Shown here one piece after another: positions 35,177 through 44,012 of a DNA stretch of 57,043 nt (the stretch's first letter is position 1; every line of letters starts with the position of its first letter). The stretch comes from Deltaproteobacteria bacterium (GTDB taxonomy: Bacteria > Desulfobacterota > BSN033 > WVXP01), in the NCBI GenBank assembly GCA_019308905.1, contig JAFDHF010000017.1:1-57043 (forward strand). The letters are read 5' to 3'. The translations under genes and the position numbers were made by a program. The notes beneath the pieces are model-generated. The model made no database searches and was not told where the DNA came from. It saw nothing but the letters and a program-made list of their open reading frames with translations.

Positions 35177-36064
35177 TTACCCGACAAACAACCCGATTGC
35201 AACCAGCACAGGAGTAAGGATAACCACTATGACGTTCAGGCCCATATAAGGCTGCAACTTCTTGATATTTTCACCATATCTAAAGGCGCCATAGAAGGCA
35301 ATCAGGGCTGCCGGAATGGTAAGCAAACCGAGCATGGTAAATGCGGGAAACATTCTAATACGAACGCCGAAAAGGATTACAATATAGGCAAGCAGGAGAA
35401 ATGCGCCATAAACAAGGCTGCTGACCCGCAAACCCACAGCAATCGGAAGGTGTCTCCTTCCCGCATCTCTATCGGCTTCAACATCCGGGAACTGATTCAA
35501 CAGCAACAAATTACTTACCAGGAAGAAAGGGATCAGTGAAGCAATGCCCGCTGGTGAAGAATACGACGCTGTGAGCACAAAATGAGTACCCATAACCATA
35601 ATAGGCCCAAAGCCTAATCCAGGGGCGATCAAACATAACAATGGGTTGCGGGTGAACCAGTTTGTATAGAAAAACACCAACATGATTCCAACAAGGCCCA
35701 GGGGAAGAAGAAGCAGCCCTCTGAGAATCACAAAATAGATACCGATCAAGATAGTGACGACAAGGGCTGTCAATCCTGTGACCAAGGCACGCCACGCCGC
35801 GCCAGGATTTCCAGGCAGGGTGCCACTGCCGCCGCTAAACGGTGTACGCTTGGTCTTGAAGTCCAGACCGCTTTTGAAGTCAAAATATTCATTTAACGAG
35901 TTGACGCTAATGTGTGCTGAAACCCCTCCGGCAAAAGCCAGGATCACATATGGAAAACTCACACGGCCGGACGTCCAGAAGGCAGTTGCCACACCAAGTA
36001 GGACGCATGCAGGGGTTAAGAACAGAAAGGGTAACCGCATCGGGCCTAAAATGTCTCTATCCAT
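35177..36064 (-). CDS. UbiA-family membrane prenyltransferase
   Basis: 295 residues and about eight or nine transmembrane helices. The first Asp-rich motif reads NSLNEYFDFKSGLDF (NxxxDxxxxxD) and the second NQFPDVEADRDAGRR; both bind the Mg-prenyl diphosphate. The family makes quinones, haem O or other prenylated rings. MenA (1,4-dihydroxy-2-naphthoate prenyltransferase) or a relative is likely, given the GGSGTLPGNP block. No other quinone genes are near. The stretch is visibly poorer in GC than the genes to its right. It ends convergently with the LpxR-like gene. Confidence 0.85.
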   Translation of the reverse strand: MDRDILGPMRLPFLFLTPACVLLGVATAFWTSGRVSFPYVILAFAGGVSAHISVNSLNEYFDFKSGLDFKTKRTPFSGGSGTLPGNPGAAWRALVTGLTALVVTILIGIYFVILRGLLLLPLGLVGIMLVFFYTNWFTRNPLLCLIAPGLGFGPIMVMGTHFVLTASYSSPAGIASLIPFFLVSNLLLLNQFPDVEADRDAGRRHLPIAVGLRVSSLVYGAFLLLAYIVILFGVRIRMFPAFTMLGLLTIPAALIAFYGAFRYGENIKKLQPYMGLNVIVVILTPVLVAIGLFVG

Positions 36065-36168
36065 CGCCCAACAATACCTCCCTAAATATCCATCAATCTC
36101 CCCGCCCCTCGGGCATCAGAGAGGGACCCACTTGAAAGATCGAATTTGAGCTTTGGTATTCAGCCGCC

Positions 36169-36990
36169 TCATGGGCGGCTCTTCCTGAGAGCCTTCTCGA
36201 TTGTGCCAGCCGCCCGCCTGACCTCCTCGATGATTCGTTCTCTTCTTTCGTCTGTGAGACTCGAACTGAATGCCACAGACCAGAGAGCACTCAGAGGATA
36301 GCCGTCGACCACGATGGGAGCAGCGACGGCAGTCACCCCCATGAGGTACTCTCCGTCATCGAAGGCAAAGCCGCGCTCCGATACCCTGTCGAGCTCCTTG
36401 AGGTACTCGTCCATGTCGGTGATGGAACGAGGAGTATATCCCTTCAATCCCTTTCGGTTCAAAAACTCCAGGGCCTTCTCTCTTTCCATGTTGGCCAGAA
36501 AAACCTTCCCCACGGCCCCGGCCCGCAAGGAGAGCCTCGTGCCCCTGGGAGCAGTGACCTTGAATTCCTTCGGAGAGTCGACGGCGCCCACAATGGTGAC
36601 GTGGTCCCTGTTCAGCACGCCCAGAAAGGCCGTCTCCTCGGTCCGCTCCACCAAAGCCTCCATGGGACCCCTGCCAACCTCGGCGAGCTCCAGGTGGGGA
36701 AGAGCTTTTCTCACCAGTTCGAGGAGGGTGAATCCTACGCGGAACCTCTTGGTTCGATCATCCCGGATCACCACCCCGAGCTCCTCCATGGCAGCCGTAA
36801 TCCCATGGACCGTACTCTTACCCATCCCCAGCTTCCTGGCCAGTGCACTGACCCCCATTCCCTCACTCGCATCACCTAGAACCTTGAGAATCTCGAAAGC
36901 CTTGGCCACAGATGGCGCCGAGTACCGCTTCCTATCCATTCCGTCCATCGAGGAGTTCCCCGCCCCTTCAGATCGATATGCGGCCACCAT
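36169..36990 (-). CDS. IclR-family transcriptional regulator
   Basis: 273 residues. N-terminal winged helix (about 22-85: VAKAFEILKVLGDASEGMGV, ARKLGMGKSTVHGITAAME), then the IclR effector domain (about 100-265: TAPRGTRLSLRAGAVGKVFLA, ERGFAFDDGEYLMGVTAVAAP). IclR members often control catabolism of aromatic compounds or acetate. It is divergent from the MoaD-like gene and 0.5 kb from the aromatic-degradation cluster, so a role in that cluster is a fair guess. Starts at 36948 or 36939 are alternatives to the ATG at 36990. Confidence 0.9.
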   Translation of the reverse strand: MVAAYRSEGAGNSSMDGMDRKRYSAPSVAKAFEILKVLGDASEGMGVSALARKLGMGKSTVHGITAAMEELGVVIRDDRTKRFRVGFTLLELVRKALPHLELAEVGRGPMEALVERTEETAFLGVLNRDHVTIVGAVDSPKEFKVTAPRGTRLSLRAGAVGKVFLANMEREKALEFLNRKGLKGYTPRSITDMDEYLKELDRVSERGFAFDDGEYLMGVTAVAAPIVVDGYPLSALWSVAFSSSLTDERRERIIEEVRRAAGTIEKALRKSRP

Positions 36991-37026
36991 TGATACCCAA
37001 CGTGGATCCAGGGTATATTAACCCCC

Positions 37027-37112
37027 GAAGGACATTTTGTCCTTCTGAGGAGCCAAGCGACGGAGAATCCAGATTCCAGTCCTGCTATCTAACCGGAAAT
37101 CTCGGATTCTCC
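37027..37112. repeat. Degenerate TGTCATTCTGAG-type inverted repeat
   Basis: The hairpin GAAGGACA-TTT-TGTCCTTC (37027-37045) continues as TGTCCTTCTGAGGAGCCAAG then CGACGGAGAATCC, and ends with GGATTCTCCGCGATTCCG. It is a degenerate copy of the element at 26632-26712 and lies between the divergent IclR and MoaD-like genes. Confidence 0.6.
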
Positions 37113-37139
37113 GCGATTCCGCCCCCCACAGGAGTTGCC

Positions 37140-37460
37140 ATGAGAATCAGAATCGAGGTCCTGGGACTTCCAGAGCTCTCCGCCGCCCTTGCCAAGGGGG
37201 AGACAATCCTGGAACTACCGGGCACATCAGCCACCGCCCGGGACGTCCTCGGCCGGCTCATAGAAAAATTCGGCCCCCCTGCAAGGAAAGCGCTGTACGA
37301 TCAGAGGGGCGCCCTCAACTCCCTCATCCAGATAGCCCTTAACGGCGAGAAGTTCATCTCCCCTAATAGACTCGACACGCCCCTCCACGAGGGCGACACC
37401 CTGACTTTCATGCTCCTGATGGCCGGAGGAGAAGATGTCAGATCCTTAATTCCAGATTGA
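37140..37460 (+). CDS. MoaD/ThiS-family sulfur-carrier-like protein
   Basis: 106 residues. Ubiquitin-like beta-grasp fold (MRIRIEVLGLPELSAA ... HEGDTLTFMLLMAGG). The Gly-Gly is not terminal: nine residues, EDVRSLIPD, follow it, so it would need trimming before a C-terminal thiocarboxylate can form, or it is not a sulfur donor. AGGAG lies upstream of the ATG at 37140. Similar carriers serve molybdopterin or tungstopterin synthesis, or thiamine. The gene's last 23 bases overlap the end of the opposed GNAT gene. Whether it partners the ThiS-ThiF fusion at 14.3 kb is unknown. Confidence 0.7.
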   Translation: MRIRIEVLGLPELSAALAKGETILELPGTSATARDVLGRLIEKFGPPARKALYDQRGALNSLIQIALNGEKFISPNRLDTPLHEGDTLTFMLLMAGGEDVRSLIPD

Positions 37461-37890
37461 TCATGTCCCCCCTGGTGAAGCCCATCCGATCGAAGAACTG
37501 GAGCAAACCCCAGTCACGCCAGTTGACAAAGGTGTAAACCGTACTGACGCCTACCTTCCTGAGATTATTTGTCATCTCGGCCATCAGCGCCCTTGCCACC
37601 CCCTTCTTCTGGTAGTCCGGGTGGACTCCAATGGTGTCGATCCATCCGACACTCTCAGGAACACCGTACTCCCATCCGCTGGCATCCCCTATTATAAAGC
37701 CCACCACCTTCCCCTCCACTTCAGCAACCAGGGAAGCCAGAGGGGAGCGCCTCTCAGCAAGCTCGAGCTTCATCTGCCAGTATTCGGGGCGGCCTTTTCC
37801 CAGCACCCGGGTATCGATATCAACGATCGCATCGAGATCCTCATACCTCATAGCCCTGATTCTATACTGTTCCATCCCGTCGAGTACCAT
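37438..37890 (-). CDS. GNAT-family N-acetyltransferase
   Basis: 150 residues from the ATG at 37890 (GGGGGA upstream); a longer reading to 37947 would overlap the preceding gene. The acetyl-CoA loop reads VHPDYQKKGVARAL. It is the last gene of the reductase cluster, 34 bp downstream of the oxidoreductase. In Rhodopseudomonas palustris GNAT enzymes tied to the benzoate cluster acetylate the CoA ligase and switch it off, so a similar protein-acetylating role is a reasonable inference, but substrate evidence is lacking. Confidence 0.8.
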   Translation of the reverse strand: MVLDGMEQYRIRAMRYEDLDAIVDIDTRVLGKGRPEYWQMKLELAERRSPLASLVAEVEGKVVGFIIGDASGWEYGVPESVGWIDTIGVHPDYQKKGVARALMAEMTNNLRKVGVSTVYTFVNWRDWGLLQFFDRMGFTRGDMINLELRI

Positions 37891-37924
37891 CTTTTCCCCC
37901 ACAAAGTAGTGAGACTCGTCCCAC

Positions 37925-40453
37925 TCAAAACAGATCGTCAAGCTCATCCTCGCCGCCTTCGGGGAGCCTCCCGTACCTCTGGAGGTATTGCTGGATCAAC
38001 TCGCTCTCCCGTTGGGTGTACATCCGATCCTCTTCGAAAACAAAGTGGGTGGCTTTTTGGTTTGAACCGAGCTGCTCCATAAGGGCTTTGCGAAGATTCG
38101 CCACCCCCTTGATGGAAAGAACATTCCTGTTCCCGTCAAGGAGCTGGTAAACACCCTCGGCCTCAGGAACCCCGCTTACCGTGTCCTCGTTGAGTTCCAG
38201 CCACCTCTCAGGTGGAAGGGTCACAGGCGTGATTGTCAACCTGAGGTCGCACCGGAGGCATCTCTTGGCCTCACGGACAGCCATCTCGCCGTCATAACCG
38301 AGATCGATGGGGGAAAAACACCTGCCCCTCTCTTCCGGCATCAGCCGGGGAACCGCGACCCGCGGCACATCGGCAAAGCCCTCTTCCCTTCCCAGCCGGG
38401 GATCGATGCGACCTCGTTCAAAGAGCACCTCGTCGATATCGCCGCTTCCCCCCAGAAACCGATCGATCGCCGCTGCGGCCTTTCTCCCCGAAGCCACGGC
38501 GTCGATCACACTCCCCGGCACCGCAACCGCGTCACCCCCGGCAAAAACCCCTCTTGCCGTGGTCTCCATGGAGTCCCTGTCGACCTCGATCAAGCCGCCG
38601 CCGGTGGTCTTGATACTACCGTTACCACCGAGAAAGGAGAGATCGCATGCCTGCCCGATCGAGAGGATAACCGCATCGGCCTCCAGGGTCATTGTCGTTC
38701 CCGTATCATAGGACGGACTGAACCGTCCCTGGTCATCGAATACCGAAGTGCACCGGACGAGTTCGATGCCGGTGACTCTGTCTCCATCCACCAGAATCCG
38801 TTTCGGCCCCCACTCCGGATGGAACAGAACACCCTCGGCCAGAGCATCCTCGCACTCCCACTCGTGAGCCGGCATCTCCTCCCTTTTCTCGACACAGGCC
38901 AAATGGATCTCATGGGCTCCAAGCCGGCGCGCCGTCAGTGCCACATCGATGGCCACATTGCCTCCCCCGATCACCACGGCCTTACGTCCGATCTCAACCG
39001 CTTTGCCCCGCTTGATCTCCTTGAGAAAATCGAGCCCCCAAAGAACACCCCTCTCCTTCGAACCTTCGATCTCCAGCTTCCGGCTCAGCCGAGCACCCAC
39101 CGCCAGAAAGACCGCATCGTGACGGCCGGTCAGTTCACTCAGAGAGACACCGTCGCCGACAGTCGTGTTGGTTCTGACCTCGATTCCCGACTCGAGTATC
39201 TCCTCGAGATCCTGCTGGAGCACCCCCGCTGGAAGCCGGTATTCCGGAATTGCCAGCCACATCATACCTCCAAGCCGATCCTCTGCCTCGTAGAGGACCA
39301 CCTCATGGCCGGCCTTTCTCAGGTAGAAGGAGGCAGTCAACCCCGCAGGTCCTCCCCCGACCACGGCGACACTCCGACCCGATGGAGGGGCCATCCCGGC
39401 CCGCTTTCGCCATAGACCTCTGTCGTTCTCTGCGGCAAAACGCTTCAGGGCCCGGATCGATACAGGCTCGTTCACCTCACCCCGCCTGCAGGACGCTTCG
39501 CATGGATGGAAGCAGATGCTTCCCAGAACCCGCGGAAGGGGAACCTTCTCGCGGACCACCGCCGCCGCCTCCGAGTATCTCCCCTGCGACACCAGATGCA
39601 CATACTCTGGCACATCGATTCCTGCGGGACATTCGGCCTTGCATGGAACCAGTGCCGCTTCCCGGTCCGCACCTGTTTCCCTGTCGAGCAAGGCGCCTGT
39701 CGGGCAGACCTCGACGCAGGCCGTACAGAACCTGCAGGCCGATTCTTTCAGGGTGGGGCTCAAAGACCCCACGATCACGCCGCCCTTCTCGTCGAATACG
39801 AATCCGAGAGCCTCGACCCCCCGGAGTTCCCGGCACGCCCTCACGCAACGGAGACATCCGATACAGAGATTGTAGTCTCGCCGGAAAAGCGGCTCGCCAT
39901 CGAGAATCGGGATCGTAGTGGGTACCCACCTGGGTGTCTCCTCCGGAATGCCGATGTACTCTGCCACCTTTTGAAGCTCGCAGTTTCCGAACTTGATGCA
40001 GCACCTCTCCTCCACAGGCACGTTGGTCGAACAGGGCTCTCTGGTACATCCCTCTCTCTGGGCGCATGTCAGACAGGCGTGGGGGTGCCCGGCCAGGATG
40101 GACGACAGGTTCCTGCGCCTCTCCTCTTGGACCCTAGGGGTGTTCGTCTCGATCACCATCCCCGGTTGAGCCGTCGTGTTGCAGGCTGTCTGGAGCTCTG
40201 CCACACCCTCTATCTCCACGAGGCAGAGGCGGCATCCTGCAAACTCGTCAAATCCCTCTCCCGAGGCGTTCTCAAATCGCTCTTTCCCCCGAAAAACCGC
40301 TTCGTTGGGTCTTGTTCCCTTTCCGGGGGGAAGGTCAGGATGGCTGCACAGTGCGGGAATGTAGATGCCTGCCGACCCCGCAGCTTCCAGAATGGTCATA
40401 CCTTCCTGGATCTCCACCCGAACTCCGTCAATCGACAGGTGAGTATCGCCCAT
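37925..40453 (-). CDS. BzdV-like NAD(P)H:ferredoxin oxidoreductase with a GIY-YIG-like C-terminal domain
   Basis: 842 residues, a modular electron-transfer flavoprotein. Order: a 2Fe-2S domain (about 1-95: CSHPD, CRLCLVEIEG, CNTTAQPG); a His/Cys-ligand 4Fe-4S segment (HACLTCAQREGCTREPC); two 4Fe-4S clusters (CIGCLRCVRACREL and CRFCTACVEVCPTG); then a GltD-like part with CKAECPAGIDVPEYV, the FAD-binding AVVGGGPAGLTASFYL and the NAD(P)-binding VVIGGGNVAIDVA. The final 80 residues (EGVYQLLDGNRNVLSIKG, REST of which has RESELIQQYLQRYG) follow the GIY-YIG nuclease pattern but lack its YIG. It probably reduces the ferredoxin encoded just upstream, which feeds benzoyl-CoA reductase, as proposed for BzdV. 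Confidence 0.82.
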   Translation of the reverse strand: MGDTHLSIDGVRVEIQEGMTILEAAGSAGIYIPALCSHPDLPPGKGTRPNEAVFRGKERFENASGEGFDEFAGCRLCLVEIEGVAELQTACNTTAQPGMVIETNTPRVQEERRRNLSSILAGHPHACLTCAQREGCTREPCSTNVPVEERCCIKFGNCELQKVAEYIGIPEETPRWVPTTIPILDGEPLFRRDYNLCIGCLRCVRACRELRGVEALGFVFDEKGGVIVGSLSPTLKESACRFCTACVEVCPTGALLDRETGADREAALVPCKAECPAGIDVPEYVHLVSQGRYSEAAAVVREKVPLPRVLGSICFHPCEASCRRGEVNEPVSIRALKRFAAENDRGLWRKRAGMAPPSGRSVAVVGGGPAGLTASFYLRKAGHEVVLYEAEDRLGGMMWLAIPEYRLPAGVLQQDLEEILESGIEVRTNTTVGDGVSLSELTGRHDAVFLAVGARLSRKLEIEGSKERGVLWGLDFLKEIKRGKAVEIGRKAVVIGGGNVAIDVALTARRLGAHEIHLACVEKREEMPAHEWECEDALAEGVLFHPEWGPKRILVDGDRVTGIELVRCTSVFDDQGRFSPSYDTGTTMTLEADAVILSIGQACDLSFLGGNGSIKTTGGGLIEVDRDSMETTARGVFAGGDAVAVPGSVIDAVASGRKAAAAIDRFLGGSGDIDEVLFERGRIDPRLGREEGFADVPRVAVPRLMPEERGRCFSPIDLGYDGEMAVREAKRCLRCDLRLTITPVTLPPERWLELNEDTVSGVPEAEGVYQLLDGNRNVLSIKGVANLRKALMEQLGSNQKATHFVFEEDRMYTQRESELIQQYLQRYGRLPEGGEDELDDLF

Positions 40454-40476
40454 TTCTTATCCCCTGATTCCTGTCC

Positions 40477-40764
40477 CTACCAGGAGTGACTGATAGCACC
40501 GGGTTTGCACGCGGCCACGCATGGGAGGACCGGACGATTCGTCACGGGCTTGCAGGGACCGCAGGTATACTTGATCTTCTTCCGTTCGGCCTCCGTCACG
40601 ACCGCCACAGGTTCCTCCCGAAAAGGATCATTGGGGTCCTCCATGATTTCCAGGACCCCGTAAGGGCAGGCCCTCACGCAGTCCCCGCAGCCGTCACACC
40701 TGTCCGTATCGATACTGATGAAATACTCTCCTGAACCGTCTTTGTAGCCGTAGTTCGCAAGCAT
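40477..40764 (-). CDS. bzdM: Ferredoxin of the benzoyl-CoA reductase cluster (BzdM-like)
   Basis: 95 residues from the ATG at 40764, which has GGGAGG upstream. One classic 4Fe-4S motif is present, CDGCGDCVRACPYG (about residues 21-34), and a second set of cysteines is less regular (CGPCKP ... CVAACKPG). Its place between the activase-type subunit and the BzdV-like reductase suggests it is the direct electron donor to benzoyl-CoA reductase. The 2[4Fe-4S] ferredoxin of aromatic degraders is similar in size. Confidence 0.8.
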   Translation of the reverse strand: MLANYGYKDGSGEYFISIDTDRCDGCGDCVRACPYGVLEIMEDPNDPFREEPVAVVTEAERKKIKYTCGPCKPVTNRPVLPCVAACKPGAISHSW

Positions 40765-40821
40765 GATGCCTCCCTGTGGGAGATCCGGCCCGCACGGGCA
40801 CAGATCCACTTCCCCCTGTAG

Positions 40822-41706
40822 CTACTTCCTCCCCTTTCCTTTCTGAACCAAGGCATACCCGAAAAGTGCCGCACCCACTGCGCCGGCGATCTGGGTGTCC
40901 CACCGGGTCTTCATGGCTTGGAGGCCGACCTTCTTCATCAACCTCTCGGTGACCCCTCGATTCTTCGCCATCCCTCCCGTGATGGCGAATTCGGGGATCA
41001 CACCCACCCGCTCGACAAGCGAGTAGATTCTCTCGGCCATGGCCGCACAGTAAGCCGCGAGAACCTCCTCCACGGACCATCCCTTTCGCAGGAGTCCCGT
41101 TGCCTCGCTCTTGGCATAAACCACGCAGGTGCTCGACACGGGTGCAGGTTCCTCTTTGACCTGAAATGAACGCTCGCCCACCTCATCGATGGGTACGGAG
41201 AGCAAATCGGCAAAGACCTCCATGCCCCGGCCCGTGCCTGCGGCACATTTGTCGTTCATGAGAAAGTTGGTCACCTTTCCCCTCTCATCACACTGGATGG
41301 CCTTGCAGTCCTGGCCTCCCACGTCCAGGACCGTCCTCACCTCAGGCCCGTAGATGAAGTTGGCTCCCCTGGCATGGCAAGCTATCTCCGTCACCGTCCG
41401 GTCGGCCATGGGCACGTTGACCCGGCCGTACCCTGTTCCGATGCAGTAGTCGATGCGAGACTCGGGCAGGTCCGTACCTTCCAAGGCGTAGTTCAAGGCA
41501 TTCCTGGCGCTCTCGGGACTGTCGGAGCCGGTCCGCATGTTGGAATAGGCATAGATTTCGCCGTCTGTCATCACCACCGCCTGAGAGCTCACAGAACCCA
41601 CGTCTATTCCAAGAGTGACGATCTTCGCCCCTTTCCAGTCGATATCCGGATTGCTCCAGTTAGACTCGGTCCATCTCCAGAACTCTCTCCTTGCTTCCTC
41701 TGCCAT
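40822..41706 (-). CDS. bzdQ: Benzoyl-CoA reductase ATPase subunit, BzdQ-like
   Basis: 294 residues from the ATG at 41706 (GGAGG eight bases upstream); a GTG at 41727 is less likely. BadF/BcrA-type ATPase: TLGIDVGSVSSQAVVM, TVLDVGGQDCKAIQ and the cluster cysteines in MNDKCAAGTGRGMEVF and VSSTCVVYAKSEATG. The N-terminal extension (EARREFWRWTESNW) is usual for the larger activase-type subunit. It hydrolyses ATP to drive electrons to the dehydratase-like subunits. Size and order fit the Bzd subclass, in which both ATPase subunits are small (about 29 and 32 kDa). The assignment of which ATPase corresponds to Bcr A or D is uncertain. Confidence 0.85.
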   Translation of the reverse strand: MAEEARREFWRWTESNWSNPDIDWKGAKIVTLGIDVGSVSSQAVVMTDGEIYAYSNMRTGSDSPESARNALNYALEGTDLPESRIDYCIGTGYGRVNVPMADRTVTEIACHARGANFIYGPEVRTVLDVGGQDCKAIQCDERGKVTNFLMNDKCAAGTGRGMEVFADLLSVPIDEVGERSFQVKEEPAPVSSTCVVYAKSEATGLLRKGWSVEEVLAAYCAAMAERIYSLVERVGVIPEFAITGGMAKNRGVTERLMKKVGLQAMKTRWDTQIAGAVGAALFGYALVQKGKGRK

Positions 41707-41756
41707 TTCTCTGTCCTCCAGACTCACTCCTACCGCTCCTGCCTGGCAGCCTCCAT

Positions 41757-42533
41757 CTACCGGCCCTCCTCGGCCGCGACAATGGCAGCTCCTACAGCAG
41801 CGCCAAACTCGGGATCCTCGGGGACGTAGATCCTTTCCACCTCCAGCTCCCTCTTCAAAGACTCCACGAAACCGGGGTTCCTCCCCACACCTCCGATCAT
41901 TGCAATGTCCGGGTTCACGCCGATCCGGCGGATCATGGAGACTATGCGGCTCGCCATGGCATCATGAATCGCCCGGCTGATATCCTGCTTTTCAGTCTTG
42001 GCGTGGATCAGGCCGACAACCTCCGACTCCGCAAAGATCGCACACTGAGCGTTCATGGGGATTGTCTTGTCAGAGGTCAGAGCCAGAGGGCCCATCTGTT
42101 CCAGAGGCAACTCCAGAGCCCTGGCCATGGCCTCGATGAAGGCCCCCGCCCCTGCCGCGCACTTCTCGTTGATAGCAAAATCGACGACCTTGCCCTGTTC
42201 ATCGATCTTGACGGCCCTTCCCTCTTCGGCCCCCACGTCGGTGACGGTCCTTGAACCGGGGAAGAAGTAGTTGGCCGCTTTTGCCATGGCCTTTATGTCG
42301 TTGACCTTGATATCGGCCTGTTTGATCTCCGCCGCGCCTGAGCCTGTTCCACCTATGTGGTCAAGATCCTCCTCTTTCAATCCTGCGGCCTTCAGGGCGG
42401 CCTCGAGGGATGCCTTTATCGCCTCGGCCTGATCGAAACCTGTCAGGTTCTGCCCCTTGCCCACGATCTTGCCGTCTTTGAGGATGACGGTCTTGGTATT
42501 TTTGGCACCGCAATCGATTCCTGCAGTCAACAT
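41757..42533 (-). CDS. bzdP: Benzoyl-CoA reductase ATPase subunit, BzdP-like
   Basis: 258 residues, the smaller activase-type subunit. It starts MLTAGIDCGAKNTKTVILKD, with TVTDVGAEEGRAVKI where most activases have DIGGQD (the GGQD reads GAEE here, as in BzdP/BcrD relatives). The cysteines are in NEKCAAGAGAFIEAMA and NAQCAIFAESEVVG. AGGAGG precedes the ATG. With BzdQ it forms the heterodimeric ATP-hydrolysing module bridged by one 4Fe-4S cluster. It is distinct from the lone activase at 18.0 kb. Confidence 0.85.
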   Translation of the reverse strand: MLTAGIDCGAKNTKTVILKDGKIVGKGQNLTGFDQAEAIKASLEAALKAAGLKEEDLDHIGGTGSGAAEIKQADIKVNDIKAMAKAANYFFPGSRTVTDVGAEEGRAVKIDEQGKVVDFAINEKCAAGAGAFIEAMARALELPLEQMGPLALTSDKTIPMNAQCAIFAESEVVGLIHAKTEKQDISRAIHDAMASRIVSMIRRIGVNPDIAMIGGVGRNPGFVESLKRELEVERIYVPEDPEFGAAVGAAIVAAEEGR

Positions 42534-42677
42534 GATCCACGAACCTCCTGAATTCTGTAATCGCCTCGAGGCGGCCAGGGGCCGTCCTCAACCACCTGGA
42601 AGCCATGAGTGGCTCCTGACCGAACCTGCTCGGAGCACTCGCCGACTGCCCCTGCAACCGACTTCTATCGGCAGCAT

Positions 42678-43985
42678 CTAGCCCGGTCTCTTGAGCCCCA
42701 GACTCTCCAAGAAGATATCCATACGGTTGGTCACCGCCTTTTCGTCGAATTCCCGCTCATCGCCCATGTTGCCCTCATAGGTCATCACCTTGTGTCCCCT
42801 CTCTAGGAGACCCAGCCGATTTTCGGCAATGCCCGTGGAGAGCCCCTCGCACCCCCGGTTGTAATGGAGAATGATGCCGTCGACTCTCCAGTGTCTGGCA
42901 ATGGCATCCATCATCTTGGTCTTGTACTCTGGATGGTAGAAGTGCTGGTATTCCGGCTTGCTCAGGTGCCAATCGGCCAGCATCATACAGGCCTCTTCCC
43001 GGGTCTTGGGTTTGTCTCCAGGCATCGGCCTCGGCAGAAACTCGCCCTCTTCCTCATCATACAGCCACATCCCCTCAAGGCCGAAGGTATAGAGGGAACC
43101 GATCGAAACGGCTCCCCAGGTCTCCAGGTGGCGGTAGATCCCTAGGAACCCCCACGGAGGCTGGGTATCGGTCATCACCCTTGCCTGCTCATTCGCCACG
43201 GCGGCAATCCCCCTTCTCACCCGGTCTTCCACCTCTTCGAGCAGCTCCTCATAGAAGTCCGCGAATTCCCCGTTGGATTTCTGTAGGGTACCGAAGACAT
43301 AGAGGGAATAGATCGACTTCTCGTCGAGTGGCGCCGGCACGGCCCTGTTGAGCATGCAGATCTTGGCCCAGGTGTGGGTAGAGCGGATGTCGTTCCAACA
43401 CCCTTCAAGAAAGAGCTCGTCATCGTACTTCCTGCCCGTGATCTCTTCCATCCAGTCGATGGCATCCAACATCTGTTCGGCCACGTATCTTACACGGTGT
43501 TCGTACATCTCGGCAGCAAATGGGGGATACGGGCCGGCGCCCACATCGATGGCAAACAGGGGCACTCCTCCCTCAAGCTCGCAGGCATTCTGATACCATT
43601 TGGCATGAGAGCAACATATGTGCTGGGTAAAGGCAAAATCGGCCTTCGGGAACTTTCCGCCGAAAGCATACTCATCCGTAAGGATCGAGCCCCAGTAGTT
43701 CCTCATGTACGAGCAGAGATCCCTGGAAAAGCCGTAGTTTTCGGCAGCGGTGAGGAACCGGGCCGAAAGAGGCCTGTTGAAAGCACAGGATGCGCCATAG
43801 GGCTCACCTGTGATGCAGTAGACATCCCTTCCCAGGCCGCAAGTGACCGCATCGAGAGCCCAGGCGCTGCCCATCCACCGGATTCCGCCTTTCTCGTGGG
43901 CCTGGTCAAAGTTCCTGTAGAAGTTCTTCCTCAGCTCCTTGGCTTTTGTCCAACACTTCAGGGGCTCGGTGGGATACTTCGCCAT
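42678..43985 (-). CDS. bzdO: Benzoyl-CoA reductase subunit, BzdO/BcrB-like
   Basis: 435 residues of the HgdB/FldB/BcrB family (2-hydroxyacyl-CoA dehydratase fold), one of the two subunits that hold the 4Fe-4S clusters and bind benzoyl-CoA. It has GAGPYPPFAAEM, EEITGRKYDDELF, VEDRVRRGIAAVANEQ and the conserved HYNRGCEGLSTGIAENRL. AGGAGG lies before the ATG at 43985. It is the second gene of the lower unit. Related reductases act on 3-methylbenzoyl- or tetrahydronaphthoyl-CoA, so the substrate is inferred from the neighbouring had and oah genes. Confidence 0.9.
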   Translation of the reverse strand: MAKYPTEPLKCWTKAKELRKNFYRNFDQAHEKGGIRWMGSAWALDAVTCGLGRDVYCITGEPYGASCAFNRPLSARFLTAAENYGFSRDLCSYMRNYWGSILTDEYAFGGKFPKADFAFTQHICCSHAKWYQNACELEGGVPLFAIDVGAGPYPPFAAEMYEHRVRYVAEQMLDAIDWMEEITGRKYDDELFLEGCWNDIRSTHTWAKICMLNRAVPAPLDEKSIYSLYVFGTLQKSNGEFADFYEELLEEVEDRVRRGIAAVANEQARVMTDTQPPWGFLGIYRHLETWGAVSIGSLYTFGLEGMWLYDEEEGEFLPRPMPGDKPKTREEACMMLADWHLSKPEYQHFYHPEYKTKMMDAIARHWRVDGIILHYNRGCEGLSTGIAENRLGLLERGHKVMTYEGNMGDEREFDEKAVTNRMDIFLESLGLKRPG

Positions 43986-44012
43986 GGTGCATTCCTCCTG
44001 ATCGGGTTTTCC

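Noticed and set aside
37140-37460. Ordinary MoaD with a C-terminal Gly-Gly
   Set aside because: The Gly-Gly is followed by nine more residues before the stop, so only family membership is claimed.
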